Positions 1 to 8,126 of a DNA stretch of 64,000 bases are shown here, piece by piece. Within the stretch, counting starts at the first letter, position 1. Each line of letters begins with the position of its first letter. The stretch is from contig JAGXAW010000004.1 in NCBI GenBank assembly GCA_018971415.1, positions 17,508-81,507 of the forward strand, given 5' to 3'. Source of the stretch: Betaproteobacteria bacterium. Its GTDB lineage: Bacteria > Pseudomonadota > Gammaproteobacteria > Burkholderiales > Ferrovaceae. The position numbers and the translations under genes are program-made. The notes under the pieces were generated by a model. That model searched no databases, was not told the origin of the DNA, and worked only from the letters and a program-made list of their open reading frames with translations.

Positions 1-1224
1 ATTTTTAAAGGTTCGACCCGTTGGATTCAATTGGTACTTGGTGTGGTCTGTATGATGGCCATTGCCAGCCCACAATATACCTGGACATTGTTTACTAAGC
101 CTTTGATGGCAAGTATTGGCGCTAAACTGCCAGAAATTCAAATTACCTTTTCTATATTAATTGTGATTCAAACTTTCTTCTCCCCGCTACAGGGATATTT
201 TGTGGATCGATTTGGCCCACGTTTTTTAATTTCAATTGGTACGCTCTTAAGTGGTTTGAGCTGGGTCATGGCCTCTTATATCCATACCTTAACAGGGTTA
301 TATCTCACCTATGGCCTCGTGGGTGGCGTGGGAACCGGAATTGTCTATATTGGTATTATCTCCCAGATGGTTAAATGGTTCCCTGATCGACGGGGTTTTG
401 CAGTGGGCATGGTGGCTGCAGGGTATGGTTTTGGTGCCTTTTTAACCACCTTTCCAGTGTCTTACGGTATTGCCCATTACGGCTATCAATCTACCCTATT
501 TGTTTACGGCCTTATTTTTGCCTTGGTGGGCGTCGTTGCGGCGCAAGGGTTAAAACAGCCCACAACTCAAAAAGCAGCCCATTTGGGCGCTGAAAGTGTC
601 TCTCTTCGCGGTGTAGCTGCGAACGTGATGCTCAAAACCCCGCTTTTTTGGCTCATGTTTATTATGATGACCATGCTCTCTACCTCAGGCTTAATGGTGA
701 TCTCTCAAACAGCAGCGATTGCGCGTGACTTTGGTGTGGCCAATGTACTGGTGTTTGGTATGGCAGCACTGCCTCTTGCTCTGTCCGTTGACCGCATTAC
801 CAATGGCTTAACTCGTCCTTTCTTTGGCTGGGTTTCTGACCGTATTGGCCGTGAAAACACTATGTTTATCGCCTTTTTAATGGAAGGGCTTGCCATGTTG
901 GCCTGGTTACAGTTTAGAGCGGATCCTTTACTGTTTGTCTTATTAACAGGTGTAGTTTTTTTTGGTTGGGGCGAGATTTTTTCTTTATTTCCATCTACAC
1001 TAACGGATTCATTTGGCGAGAAACACGCCAGTAGTAATTATGGATTGTTGTACATGGCGCAAGGGGTAGGTTCGATTTTAGGTGGACCTGTGGCCGCTCA
1101 GTTGCATGAGGCCACTCAAAGTTGGCTGCCAGTGTTTGCAGTTGTGATCACACTTGATATCGTGGCTGCGTTACTGGCTCTCTTTGTCTTAAAACCCTTA
1201 CGCCGTAAAGTACGTTATTGTTAA
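1..1224 (+). CDS. MFS transporter, oxalate/formate antiporter (OFA) type, 5' partial
   Basis: A multi-helix major facilitator protein of the inner membrane. The reading frame is open to base 1, and the codons before the first candidate start (TTG at 31) read STRWIQLVLGVVCM, which is the usual OFA-family N-terminus, so the gene begins before the window. Visible marks are the FTKPL segment after helix 1, the loop VDRFGPR between helices 2 and 3 with the classic D-R-x-G-x-R pattern, and FGWVSDRIGRENTM between the two halves. OFA members exchange small organic acids such as oxalate and formate; the substrate here is unknown. The gene ends 9 bases before a gamma-glutamyltransferase-like gene and is probably cotranscribed with it. 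Confidence 0.85.
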   Translation: MFKGSTRWIQLVLGVVCMMAIASPQYTWTLFTKPLMASIGAKLPEIQITFSILIVIQTFFSPLQGYFVDRFGPRFLISIGTLLSGLSWVMASYIHTLTGLYLTYGLVGGVGTGIVYIGIISQMVKWFPDRRGFAVGMVAAGYGFGAFLTTFPVSYGIAHYGYQSTLFVYGLIFALVGVVAAQGLKQPTTQKAAHLGAESVSLRGVAANVMLKTPLFWLMFIMMTMLSTSGLMVISQTAAIARDFGVANVLVFGMAALPLALSVDRITNGLTRPFFGWVSDRIGRENTMFIAFLMEGLAMLAWLQFRADPLLFVLLTGVVFFGWGEIFSLFPSTLTDSFGEKHASSNYGLLYMAQGVGSILGGPVAAQLHEATQSWLPVFAVVITLDIVAALLALFVLKPLRRKVRYC

Positions 1225-1233
1225 GGAAAAGGC

Positions 1234-2829
1234 ATGCTCAACACAGTTTATGGTACTCAAGGAATGGTGACCTCCCCCCATTCCCTCGCTTCACAGGCAG
1301 GTTTATCGATTCTCAGGCAAGGAGGTAATGCCATTGAAGCAATGGTGGCCGCAGCGGCCACCATTGCTGTCGTATATCCTCATATGAACAGTATTGGCGG
1401 TGATGGCTTTTGGGTCATTATCCCGCCGGATGGCGAGCCTGTTGCTATTCGTGCCTGTGGGGGTGCGGCTGGCAACGCCACCATTGAGGCCTATACCAAA
1501 CAGGGTATGAAGAGTATCCCTTTTCGGGGTCCCTGGGCAGCCAATACAGTGGCAGGAACGGTAGGTGGTTGGAAGACGGCTCTTGATATTAGTCAAGAAC
1601 GAGGTGGTAAGCTCAATCTTGCAACTTTACTTAAAGATGCCATTCATTATGCCCAAGAGGGCATTCCAGTAACGCCCAGTCAATCGCTACTCACAGCAAA
1701 GAAATTGCCAGAACTCATTAACCAGCCTGGTTTTGCAGAGACTTTTCTTGATCAGGGAAAGTCCTTTGCAATTGGGGCGAGATTTCGTCAACCAAAACTC
1801 GCTAACACTTTGCAACGACTCGTCAGCGAAGGGCTTGATAGCTTTTATCGTGGCGCTTTAGCGCAAGATATTGCCAAAGATTTAGCCGCCATAGGTTCGC
1901 CCTTAACCTTACACGATCTTGAGCGCTATGAAGCGCAACGCGTTAATCCGCTTTATTTACGTTCACAGTGGGGAACGGTTTATAACATGAGTTTACCCAC
2001 CCAAGGCGCTGTTTCCCTTGCAATCCTTGGTATTGCCGAGCGCTTTGGTTGGCAAAATATTAAGGAAGAAAGTGCAGATTACGTTCATTTGTTGGTGGAA
2101 TCCACTAAGCAAGCCTTTAAGTTGAGAGACCGTTTTGTCACCGATCCTGATGCGGCACCCATTCCTGCTCAAGATATTGTCAGTGATGAGCATCTCTTGG
2201 CCGGTGCCCAAGGGATTACACTCGATAAAGCGTTACCTTGGGGGCAGGGCAAGGGTCCAGCTGACACAGTCTGGTTAGGGGCAATTGATAATAATGGCCT
2301 TGCTGTTTCTTTTATTCAAAGTATTTATCATGAGTATGGCAGCGGTTGTGTACTGCCAACCACCGGCTTAAATTGGCAAAACAGAGGTGCTTCATTTAGT
2401 TTAAATCCTGAGCATCTACTGGCTTTAGCGCCCTATAAGAAACCTTTTCATACACTAAATCCTGCGGCAGTTAAGCTTAAGGATGGACGAGTAATGGTTT
2501 ATGGCACCATGGGTGGTGATGGACAACCACAAACACAGGCGGCGGTTTTTACGCGCCATGTGATTTTTGGTCAACCGTTACAACAAGCTGTCAGTGCGCC
2601 TCGTTGGTTGCTGGGCCGCACTTGGGGGCAGACCTCAGATACGTTAAAGCTTGAGTCTCGCTTCCCTAAAGAGTTGGTGGATGAGCTAAAACGCCGTGGC
2701 CATGATGTTGAACTACTCAACGACTATGATGAGACAGTGGGTCATGCAGGAGCAGTTGTTCGTCATCCCAGTGGTATTTTTGAAGGAGCGAGTGATCCAA
2801 GATCTAATGGAGTGGTAGCCTCTTTTTAA
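1234..2829 (+). CDS. Gamma-glutamyltransferase family protein (YwrD-like)
   Basis: A 531-residue N-terminal-nucleophile hydrolase of the gamma-glutamyltranspeptidase superfamily. The expected self-processing threonine is Thr345 in GPADTVWLGAIDNNG, followed by NGLAVSFIQS and EYGSG, and later by MGGDGQPQTQAAV and RFPKEL. The wording around the nucleophile (DTVW rather than TTH) is that of the YwrD branch, whose substrate is poorly known. No clear signal peptide is seen, so it may be cytoplasmic, unlike E. coli Ggt. The ATG at 1234 has an AAGGAAAAGG ribosome site. The pairing with an OFA-type transporter suggests uptake and cleavage of one compound, which is inference. Confidence 0.85.
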   Translation: MLNTVYGTQGMVTSPHSLASQAGLSILRQGGNAIEAMVAAAATIAVVYPHMNSIGGDGFWVIIPPDGEPVAIRACGGAAGNATIEAYTKQGMKSIPFRGPWAANTVAGTVGGWKTALDISQERGGKLNLATLLKDAIHYAQEGIPVTPSQSLLTAKKLPELINQPGFAETFLDQGKSFAIGARFRQPKLANTLQRLVSEGLDSFYRGALAQDIAKDLAAIGSPLTLHDLERYEAQRVNPLYLRSQWGTVYNMSLPTQGAVSLAILGIAERFGWQNIKEESADYVHLLVESTKQAFKLRDRFVTDPDAAPIPAQDIVSDEHLLAGAQGITLDKALPWGQGKGPADTVWLGAIDNNGLAVSFIQSIYHEYGSGCVLPTTGLNWQNRGASFSLNPEHLLALAPYKKPFHTLNPAAVKLKDGRVMVYGTMGGDGQPQTQAAVFTRHVIFGQPLQQAVSAPRWLLGRTWGQTSDTLKLESRFPKELVDELKRRGHDVELLNDYDETVGHAGAVVRHPSGIFEGASDPRSNGVVASF

Positions 2830-2864
2830 TACGCTTTGTGTCATTATTTGCTAGTGCTTATTTC

Positions 2865-2913
2865 ACCGCGTAGCTGGCCCACTAATGGCTATCTACGCGG
2901 TTTTGTTTTTTTT
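2865..2913 (+). terminator. Rho-independent terminator after the GGT-like gene
   Basis: ACCGCGTAG (2865-2873) pairs perfectly with CTACGCGGT (2893-2901), followed by TTTTGTTTTTTTT. The T run lies only on the plus-strand side, so it ends the rightward transporter/GGT unit before the convergent tad genes. Confidence 0.85.
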
Positions 2914-2926
2914 AGCTTGATCATAA

Positions 2927-3661
2927 CTAGTTAAAAAAATGAACGAGATCCGTGAGTGATGGGATAAGGATCATCATGATGATCGACGGTAAAAAACAAC
3001 CTAGCATGGGCATCAGTAATTTTAAATTGAGTGTAGCGTGGGTTGATCGAATAGCTTGCAACTCATCTTGCTGATGTATTTTTATTTCATCTAACAATCC
3101 TTGTTCTAATTCATGACCATAGCGATATTGGCTTTTTAACAGCAGGATGAGGCGCTCTAGGTTTCTCGTGGGGTTTCGTTGATACAGTGCATCCAATACG
3201 TGATTAAGATTCAATCCAGATTGTAATTGATGACAGGCCATTAGCCATTCTCGTTTTAATACGTTGTGTTTATCAAGAAACTGACTTAAGCGCTCAATAC
3301 TCTGGGGAATGGAAAGGCCAGCTCCATTACAGAGCATCAATCCTTCAAGTACCGCAGCGAGCGCTTGATTAATGTTAATAAGTCTCATGCTTTCACGCTG
3401 CTTAAAAAAGCCAAGCATGAGTAATACATTGCACAGCGCAAGCGTAAGAAGTATATGAGCCACGGCACTTGCTTGATAGAACTCTAGGGATATGCCAATT
3501 GTGAACAGAAGTTCAGTTAAGTAAAAGAACTGTTTACTGAAAAGCTGAATACGTTGCTGTTTAATATCCGTATCCCATCCCCTGTGATACAGCAGTAAAG
3601 AAAGATCAGGTGAAAGGGAGGATTGGGTGACTAGTTTTAAGGTAAATTGAATAAGAGTCAT
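2927..3661 (-). CDS. tadC: Flp pilus assembly protein TadC (type II secretion F domain)
   Basis: Inner-membrane platform protein of the Tad pilus machine, partner of TadB and the CpaF ATPase. About 244 residues, with hydrophobic stretches near residues 50-90 and at the C-terminus (LLMPMLGCFLPSIIMMILIP) that match the T2SSF fold. A longer frame reaches 3706, but the ATG at 3661 shares one base with the tadB stop (TAATG) and is the likelier start because it allows translational coupling. It is the last gene of the pilus cluster. No separate terminator on its strand was found between it and the convergent GGT gene. Confidence 0.8.
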   Translation of the reverse strand: MTLIQFTLKLVTQSSLSPDLSLLLYHRGWDTDIKQQRIQLFSKQFFYLTELLFTIGISLEFYQASAVAHILLTLALCNVLLMLGFFKQRESMRLININQALAAVLEGLMLCNGAGLSIPQSIERLSQFLDKHNVLKREWLMACHQLQSGLNLNHVLDALYQRNPTRNLERLILLLKSQYRYGHELEQGLLDEIKIHQQDELQAIRSTHATLNLKLLMPMLGCFLPSIIMMILIPSLTDLVHFFN

Positions 3662-4404
3662 TATTTTGAGCGTGTAATATGCGTGAGTTGATAAGTCCAC
3701 AGGCAACCCACTAACCAGATAAGTAGCGTAATCAAAAGGAGTTGTATTCCTTGCTGAGAGTTTAGGGTAGAGCGCCAGAGTTGAGGATGAAAATATCCAG
3801 TGATGAGTGCGATAGATGGGGTCAATAGTGAAAGAATGATGCCAGAGGCACGAGCTTCTTTGGTACTTTGCTTAACTTCTAACACCACCTGTTCAGCCTG
3901 GCGCAGTTGTGGAGTCCATTGCTGCAGTAAACGCACGATATCTCCCCCGGTGAGTTCATGTAGCTCAACAATAAAAATAAAGCGCTTTAATAAAGGATCT
4001 TGTAAGTTGTTGTGCCAGTGCTTAAGGGCATCAATGACTGATGCACCAAGTTCTAGTTGATGAAGTACTTGATCTATTCCGTGACTGAGCGGCGAGTTAA
4101 CACGAGTTACCAACGAGCCCAGTGCTTGACGAAGTGTAAGGCTACTTTTTAGGGAGAAACACAATAGATCAAAAAAGCGACACCATTGTTCTGTGGAGAC
4201 GTTTGGTTGGTGAAATGTAAATAATCGAGATAACAATAATGGTTTTTGTGAGGAGTCGTCGGTGACATCGTTAAGATGAAAAGGTAAAGACAATGAAGGA
4301 TGTGACACTCTCTTATGCTGTAAAAGAGTGATTTTTATCAGTATTAATCCGATCACCAGAGAGAGAATACTGGTGCAGAAAAAAAGAAGAGTTAACACTG
4401 TCAT
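3661..4404 (-). CDS. tadB: Flp pilus assembly protein TadB (type II secretion F domain)
   Basis: A 247-residue inner-membrane protein with an N-terminal helix (about residues 4-25), a cytoplasmic helical T2SSF domain, and two C-terminal helices. The motif ELHELTGGDIVRLLQQW near residue 150 is typical of the T2SSF/TadB family. It pairs with TadC to form the platform on which CpaF acts. Its start overlaps the cpaF stop by four bases (ATGA), and its stop overlaps the tadC start, so the three genes are coupled. Confidence 0.85.
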   Translation of the reverse strand: MTVLTLLFFCTSILSLVIGLILIKITLLQHKRVSHPSLSLPFHLNDVTDDSSQKPLLLSRLFTFHQPNVSTEQWCRFFDLLCFSLKSSLTLRQALGSLVTRVNSPLSHGIDQVLHQLELGASVIDALKHWHNNLQDPLLKRFIFIVELHELTGGDIVRLLQQWTPQLRQAEQVVLEVKQSTKEARASGIILSLLTPSIALITGYFHPQLWRSTLNSQQGIQLLLITLLIWLVGCLWTYQLTHITRSK

Positions 4405-5594
4405 AAGAAAATCCGTGAAGTTAGGCTGTGGTATTTAGACTGTCTTGAAGTGCGGATAAAATCACTGCCATTAAAATAATATAAAGGGACAAGAGCGGAT
4501 TGCTTTTTGGGGTGTAATTCGTTAATGGAGACCACCCGCCTTTGTCCTGATGATGTTCGCTCTAAATGAATTACCACATCCACCGTTTGTTTGAGTTGAT
4601 CATTAAGCTTACTGGCGCTGTAATCATGGAAACTAACAATCAGTTGTTCAAGGCGAATCAGGGCATGCTGAGCGCTATTGGCGTGGATAGTCGTCATGGA
4701 GCCTGGATGACCGGTATTCATGGCTTGCATAAGATCCCAAGCTTCTCTACCACGCAGTTCACCAAATAAAATACGGTTAGGACGCATTCTCAACGCATTT
4801 TTTAATAGTTGCTCGCCTGTGATTTCCTTTTCTCCTTCGGTGTTGGCGGGTTTTGTTTCAAGACTGACAATATGGGGATGACGTATTCGTAACTCTGCGG
4901 CGTCCTCTATGGTGATAACTCTCTCATGCGTGGGAATCTGTGAGGCTAGGATATTTAAAAATGTGGTTTTACCTGATCCTGTTCCGCCACTGACGAGAAT
5001 ATTGGCCCCTTGTTCGACATAGCTCGAGCACAAATCAGCCATGGCTTTAGTTAGGCTGTGGTGGTTAATCAGTTGTGTAAAGTGAATATTTTGTCCATGA
5101 TTAAAACGGCGAATAGAGAGTATGGGACCATTGATAGCAAGGGGGGGCAATATGGCATTTAAACGCGAACCATCCTTAAGGCGTGCATCTACCATTGGAT
5201 GACTTTCATCTAAACGTCGTCCAAGCGGAGAAATGATTTTATCGATAGTGTATTTTACATGGTGTGCATCATCAAAAGTGGCGGTATGCAAAATCAGTTG
5301 ACCTTGTTTTTCCACATAAATTTGCTTTGGGCCGTTGACCAAAATGTCACTAATCGTAGGGTCTAACAGTAATGCCTCAAGTGGGCCTAGCCCCAGTATT
5401 TCGTTCTCTAAATCATGGCTTAGTTCTTCAGTTTGTTCCTTGGTTAAGGTAGATTGATGAGCAATAAGTGAGTCTTGTATCCAGCTTTTCAATACCCGTC
5501 TTTTATTGTCTTCAGGTAGTTTAACCAATTGCATCATTCTGGGATGATCAATAATTTGTTGATGTAATTGATGTCTCAGAAAAGTTAAATCCAT
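4401..5594 (-). CDS. tadA: Flp pilus assembly ATPase CpaF/TadA
   Basis: A 397-residue secretion ATPase that drives Flp pilus assembly. Walker A GGTGSGKTT lies at about residues 202-210, with the Asp/His boxes VITIEDAAELRI and RILFGELRGREAWD, and the TadA-type MNTGHPGSMTTIHANS after Walker B. The N-terminal ILGLGPLEALLLDP and ILVNGP blocks are also typical of CpaF. The length is slightly below the usual 420-450 because the N-terminal domain is short. It sits between the TadE-like genes and tadB, with a 9-base gap upstream. Confidence 0.93.
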   Translation of the reverse strand: MDLTFLRHQLHQQIIDHPRMMQLVKLPEDNKRRVLKSWIQDSLIAHQSTLTKEQTEELSHDLENEILGLGPLEALLLDPTISDILVNGPKQIYVEKQGQLILHTATFDDAHHVKYTIDKIISPLGRRLDESHPMVDARLKDGSRLNAILPPLAINGPILSIRRFNHGQNIHFTQLINHHSLTKAMADLCSSYVEQGANILVSGGTGSGKTTFLNILASQIPTHERVITIEDAAELRIRHPHIVSLETKPANTEGEKEITGEQLLKNALRMRPNRILFGELRGREAWDLMQAMNTGHPGSMTTIHANSAQHALIRLEQLIVSFHDYSASKLNDQLKQTVDVVIHLERTSSGQRRVVSINELHPKKQSALVPLYYFNGSDFIRTSRQSKYHSLTSRIFL

Positions 5595-5603
5595 GTGTAC
5601 TCC

Positions 5604-6128
5604 CTAAAAAAAGCCTCCAGCCGCCTCAATAGGTCGGCTAATGGATAACATCGTTAATGGGACGGTGATATTAAAGTTGAAGCTTTGCCATTGCCAACTT
5701 AGAGGTTGACACGCTTGAGAGGCGTCTTGACAGAGCGTAAGTTCAATAGTTGTGTAGCAGGATACGAGAATATTGTTTTGGCAGTTGTATTGATTGGTGC
5801 TAGCAGAGAAGTTACTCGGTGGTTGAACAAATTGCCCTAGTGCATTAATCAGAGAAATAGACAGAGTATGGGTATTTGTCATCGATTGCGCCAGTAATAT
5901 GCTTTGTCCTTGGCTATTGGTGGTGAGAGTAGTGATTAATTGATCAGTAGGGAGAAGAACAGTACTTTCTAAACGACTGGCGCGCCAAAAGAACCACAGG
6001 TTACTCATACTATCCCAGAGCCATAATGTACTTTGCCAATAAAAAAGAACCAGTGCTAAAAAAATAGGTATAACCAATGCAAACTCTAAGGCCATGACTC
6101 CTTGTTGTGAACGCGTATTAGTTTGCAT
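5604..6128 (-). CDS. TadE/TadF-like minor pilin
   Basis: A 174-residue protein with a class-III-like prepilin N-terminus: a short charged leader, then GVMALEFALVIPIFLALVLF. The conserved Glu five residues after the presumed processing glycine is present. The rest is an extracytoplasmic domain with two cysteine pairs (YNCQNN, SCYT, LCQDASQAC) that may form disulfides. TadE/F proteins are pseudopilins of the Tad system. The start overlaps the upstream gene by 11 bases. Which of TadE or TadF it represents cannot be decided by eye. Confidence 0.72.
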   Translation of the reverse strand: MQTNTRSQQGVMALEFALVIPIFLALVLFYWQSTLWLWDSMSNLWFFWRASRLESTVLLPTDQLITTLTTNSQGQSILLAQSMTNTHTLSISLINALGQFVQPPSNFSASTNQYNCQNNILVSCYTTIELTLCQDASQACQPLSWQWQSFNFNITVPLTMLSISRPIEAAGGFF

Positions 6129-6531
6129 AACGTAACCAATCAGAGAGTACGCTAATCGTCATTTGATTGGAAAAAGAGGCGATCAGTTTTACTTCAATGT
6201 AGGTGGGAGGAAGTGGATTGGTGATAGCACAGTTCCCAGTGGTAAAGAGCTGTCCTTGAGCGTTATAGCAATTCACGGAATATTGAATACTGCTTAAGAT
6301 TATATGGTTGGATAGGAGGCTATTAAGAGGAACAGTTGAGAGAGCATCACTGGGCCATTGAGAAGCAGGTGTTAAAGACAAGTGGCGCGCAAGAGATTCT
6401 GCTTGAGCAATCAATTGAATACGGTAAGTTTGTAGGGTGACGCTCTTTAGTCCTATCCAAAGAGGAACAAACAATAGAGGAATCACTAAAATAAGTTCTA
6501 AACTGCTCAAGCCCTCCTCACGACAACTCAT
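6118..6531 (-). CDS. TadE-like pseudopilin
   Basis: A 137-residue protein with an N-terminal prepilin-like segment (EEGLSSLELILVIPLLFVP), including the glycine cleavage point and a conserved Glu, then an extracytoplasmic beta-rich part with two cysteines. It is a second TadE/F-type pseudopilin next to the 174-residue one. It overlaps the TadG-like gene upstream by four bases (ATGA), so the pair is coupled. Confidence 0.65.
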   Translation of the reverse strand: MSCREEGLSSLELILVIPLLFVPLWIGLKSVTLQTYRIQLIAQAESLARHLSLTPASQWPSDALSTVPLNSLLSNHIILSSIQYSVNCYNAQGQLFTTGNCAITNPLPPTYIEVKLIASFSNQMTISVLSDWLRYAN

Positions 6532-7070
6532 TGACTTAATCTCGCCGAATAGGGAGTGATTCTTCCTGCAATAGCCAGAGAGTGGATTTGGCTTAGCTGT
6601 GAAGTGGGCAGAAGCGAAGATAAATAAAAGAGTAAGCTGCCTGTCATTTGCAAACCACTGTCAATGGCCACATAGATCAGGCCTTGAGATTGATTCATGG
6701 CATTTTGTGTAGAAACAAAGTTACATACAGTTTGTGTTTGATTAACAATACCATCCAAGGGGCTTAACAGATGAGGACAGGGCCCAAAAGTAATATTGAT
6801 TTGCGATAAATCTATTGCAGGAGAGATCTGGCTATGTGACAACAACGAATTAATGAGCGTTTGAGCACGAAGAAAACCTTGCGGCGTTTGATCAAGCTCA
6901 AAGGCTGCAGCAAGAGCAGCATCATCTAAGGCCCGATCAAGATTAATACGCTGCTCTATCAATTGCCCCAAAATAATTACCATTAAAAATACAGTAATTG
7001 ATAGAGGTAACAATAAAAGTGTGATGATACTGATACTCCCCTTTTCATAACTTGAATCAAGGCATGTCAT
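6528..7070 (-). CDS. TadG-like Flp pilus assembly protein (N-terminal TadG domain)
   Basis: A 180-residue protein with one N-terminal transmembrane helix (ISIITLLLLPLSITVFLMVI) followed by INLDRALDDAALAAAFEL. This is the helix plus DAAALAAA pattern of the TadG-like N-terminal family. It lacks the long von Willebrand-type C-terminus of full TadG, so it is a short version. The start overlaps cpaB by four bases. Confidence 0.68.
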   Translation of the reverse strand: MTCLDSSYEKGSISIITLLLLPLSITVFLMVIILGQLIEQRINLDRALDDAALAAAFELDQTPQGFLRAQTLINSLLSHSQISPAIDLSQINITFGPCPHLLSPLDGIVNQTQTVCNFVSTQNAMNQSQGLIYVAIDSGLQMTGSLLFYLSSLLPTSQLSQIHSLAIAGRITPYSARLSQ

Positions 7071-7744
7071 GGAATCACTCCCCGAATGATTTCAACAGGT
7101 TGTGCTTGATGGGTTTTTTGTAAGTGTTGCTGATCAGGGTGAAGTAATAGCGTTAGCTGCCAGTTATTGTTGATCTGAGGAAGCTCGCTTAATTCTTGAT
7201 TAGTGAGCTCAACGGTAACTTGTACCTCATGTTCAAGGGCCTTACGGTGAAGATGGGCTATTGCGACATTGTGAATAATAATCGTGCGCTGGGCATCGCG
7301 GTTCTCACGGTACCAAAGATCAATGAGTGACCTTTGGGTTAGTAATTCTGTATCAATATCACTGTCTTTGACTGTGAATGTCATTAATCTGTTTTGCTGC
7401 TTGGAGAGGTGAGGAAAGGTGGCGGATTTGATGTTATGACTAACTATAGGTAGGCCCTGATTAACCTCATTGGTAATTCTTTGGTTAATAAGTGGACTGC
7501 TATTTAAAAAATAACCATTTGGAAGACTCTCTACTGGCCAAGGCTTTGGGGTTAGATCATTTTGTGTTATCAAGTGACCAATTGAAAGATCTTTGTTAGC
7601 CACCAAAAGGGTGGTGGTGTTGGCGTGAGAGAAAAATAAGAATCGGCCTAATACCAAAGCGCTTAATAGAGAGATAAACCAGATCCACCACCAGCTTTTT
7701 TGCTGACTTAAAATTGAGATGATGTGTTTTTTTAGCGTAAGCAT
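7067..7744 (-). CDS. cpaB: Flp pilus assembly protein CpaB/RcpC (SAF domain)
   Basis: A 225-residue protein with one N-terminal membrane anchor (about residues 18-38) and a periplasmic SAF domain beginning TTTLLVANKDLSIGHLI and continuing through ITNEVNQGLPIVSHNI. In other Tad systems RcpC works with the outer-membrane secretin RcpA. No secretin is encoded here, which makes its presence notable. It follows flp by 46 bases and overlaps the TadG-like gene. Confidence 0.8.
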   Translation of the reverse strand: MLTLKKHIISILSQQKSWWWIWFISLLSALVLGRFLFFSHANTTTLLVANKDLSIGHLITQNDLTPKPWPVESLPNGYFLNSSPLINQRITNEVNQGLPIVSHNIKSATFPHLSKQQNRLMTFTVKDSDIDTELLTQRSLIDLWYRENRDAQRTIIIHNVAIAHLHRKALEHEVQVTVELTNQELSELPQINNNWQLTLLLHPDQQHLQKTHQAQPVEIIRGVIP

Positions 7745-7790
7745 AGACTCAAGGAGAAAATGAACCGTTCATTTTCTCCTCATGGGTGAG

Positions 7791-7982
7791 TTATATGGCT
7801 GCTGCGATGGTTGTTGCGATGGTGGTGAACTTGGCATTTAAGTTCGTACCAAGTAGAGTGGTTCCGGCAATGATGGCAAGTCCGATTAAGGAGGCGATTA
7901 AGCCGTATTCAATAGCCGTGACACCGTCCTCTTGTTGCAGAAAAGATTTGAAATCGTCCAATAAAGATTGAAGGTAAATCAT
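7791..7982 (-). CDS. flp: Flp-family type IVb pilin
   Basis: A 63-residue pilin, the main subunit of the Flp/Tad pilus. A short cytoplasmic leader ends at Gly20, followed by VTAIEYGLIASLIGLAII. Cleavage after Gly20 puts the conserved Glu at position 5 of the mature pilin and the Tyr at position 6, as in all Flp pilins. A prepilin peptidase is required, and none is encoded in the window. The ATG at 7982 has a strong AGGAGA site. It is the first structural gene of the cluster. Confidence 0.93.
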   Translation of the reverse strand: MIYLQSLLDDFKSFLQQEDGVTAIEYGLIASLIGLAIIAGTTLLGTNLNAKFTTIATTIAAAI

Positions 7983-8038
7983 TGTAGTTCTCCTAATTGA
8001 TCCATCGCTATTCGATGTCTATTCAGCTTAGGCGCTTT

Positions 8039-8113
8039 CCTGTTGCTTCAACAGGGATAATCATCCTAATTTTATGAGGAGAGCTATCCTTTTATTGTTA
8101 TGACAAATGTCAT
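8039..8113. promoter_or_regulatory. Set of short palindromes between flp and its regulator
   Basis: Three inverted repeats lie in the 144 bases between flp and the LuxR-type gene: CCTGTTG-CTT-CAACAGG (8039-8055), GGAT-AATC-ATCC (8055-8066) and ATGACA-AA-TGTCAT (8100-8113). None is followed by a T run, so they look more like protein-binding sites than terminators. The adjacent HTH regulator is the obvious candidate to bind; this is inference. Confidence 0.45.
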
Positions 8114-8126
8114 CTCTTAAGGATCT

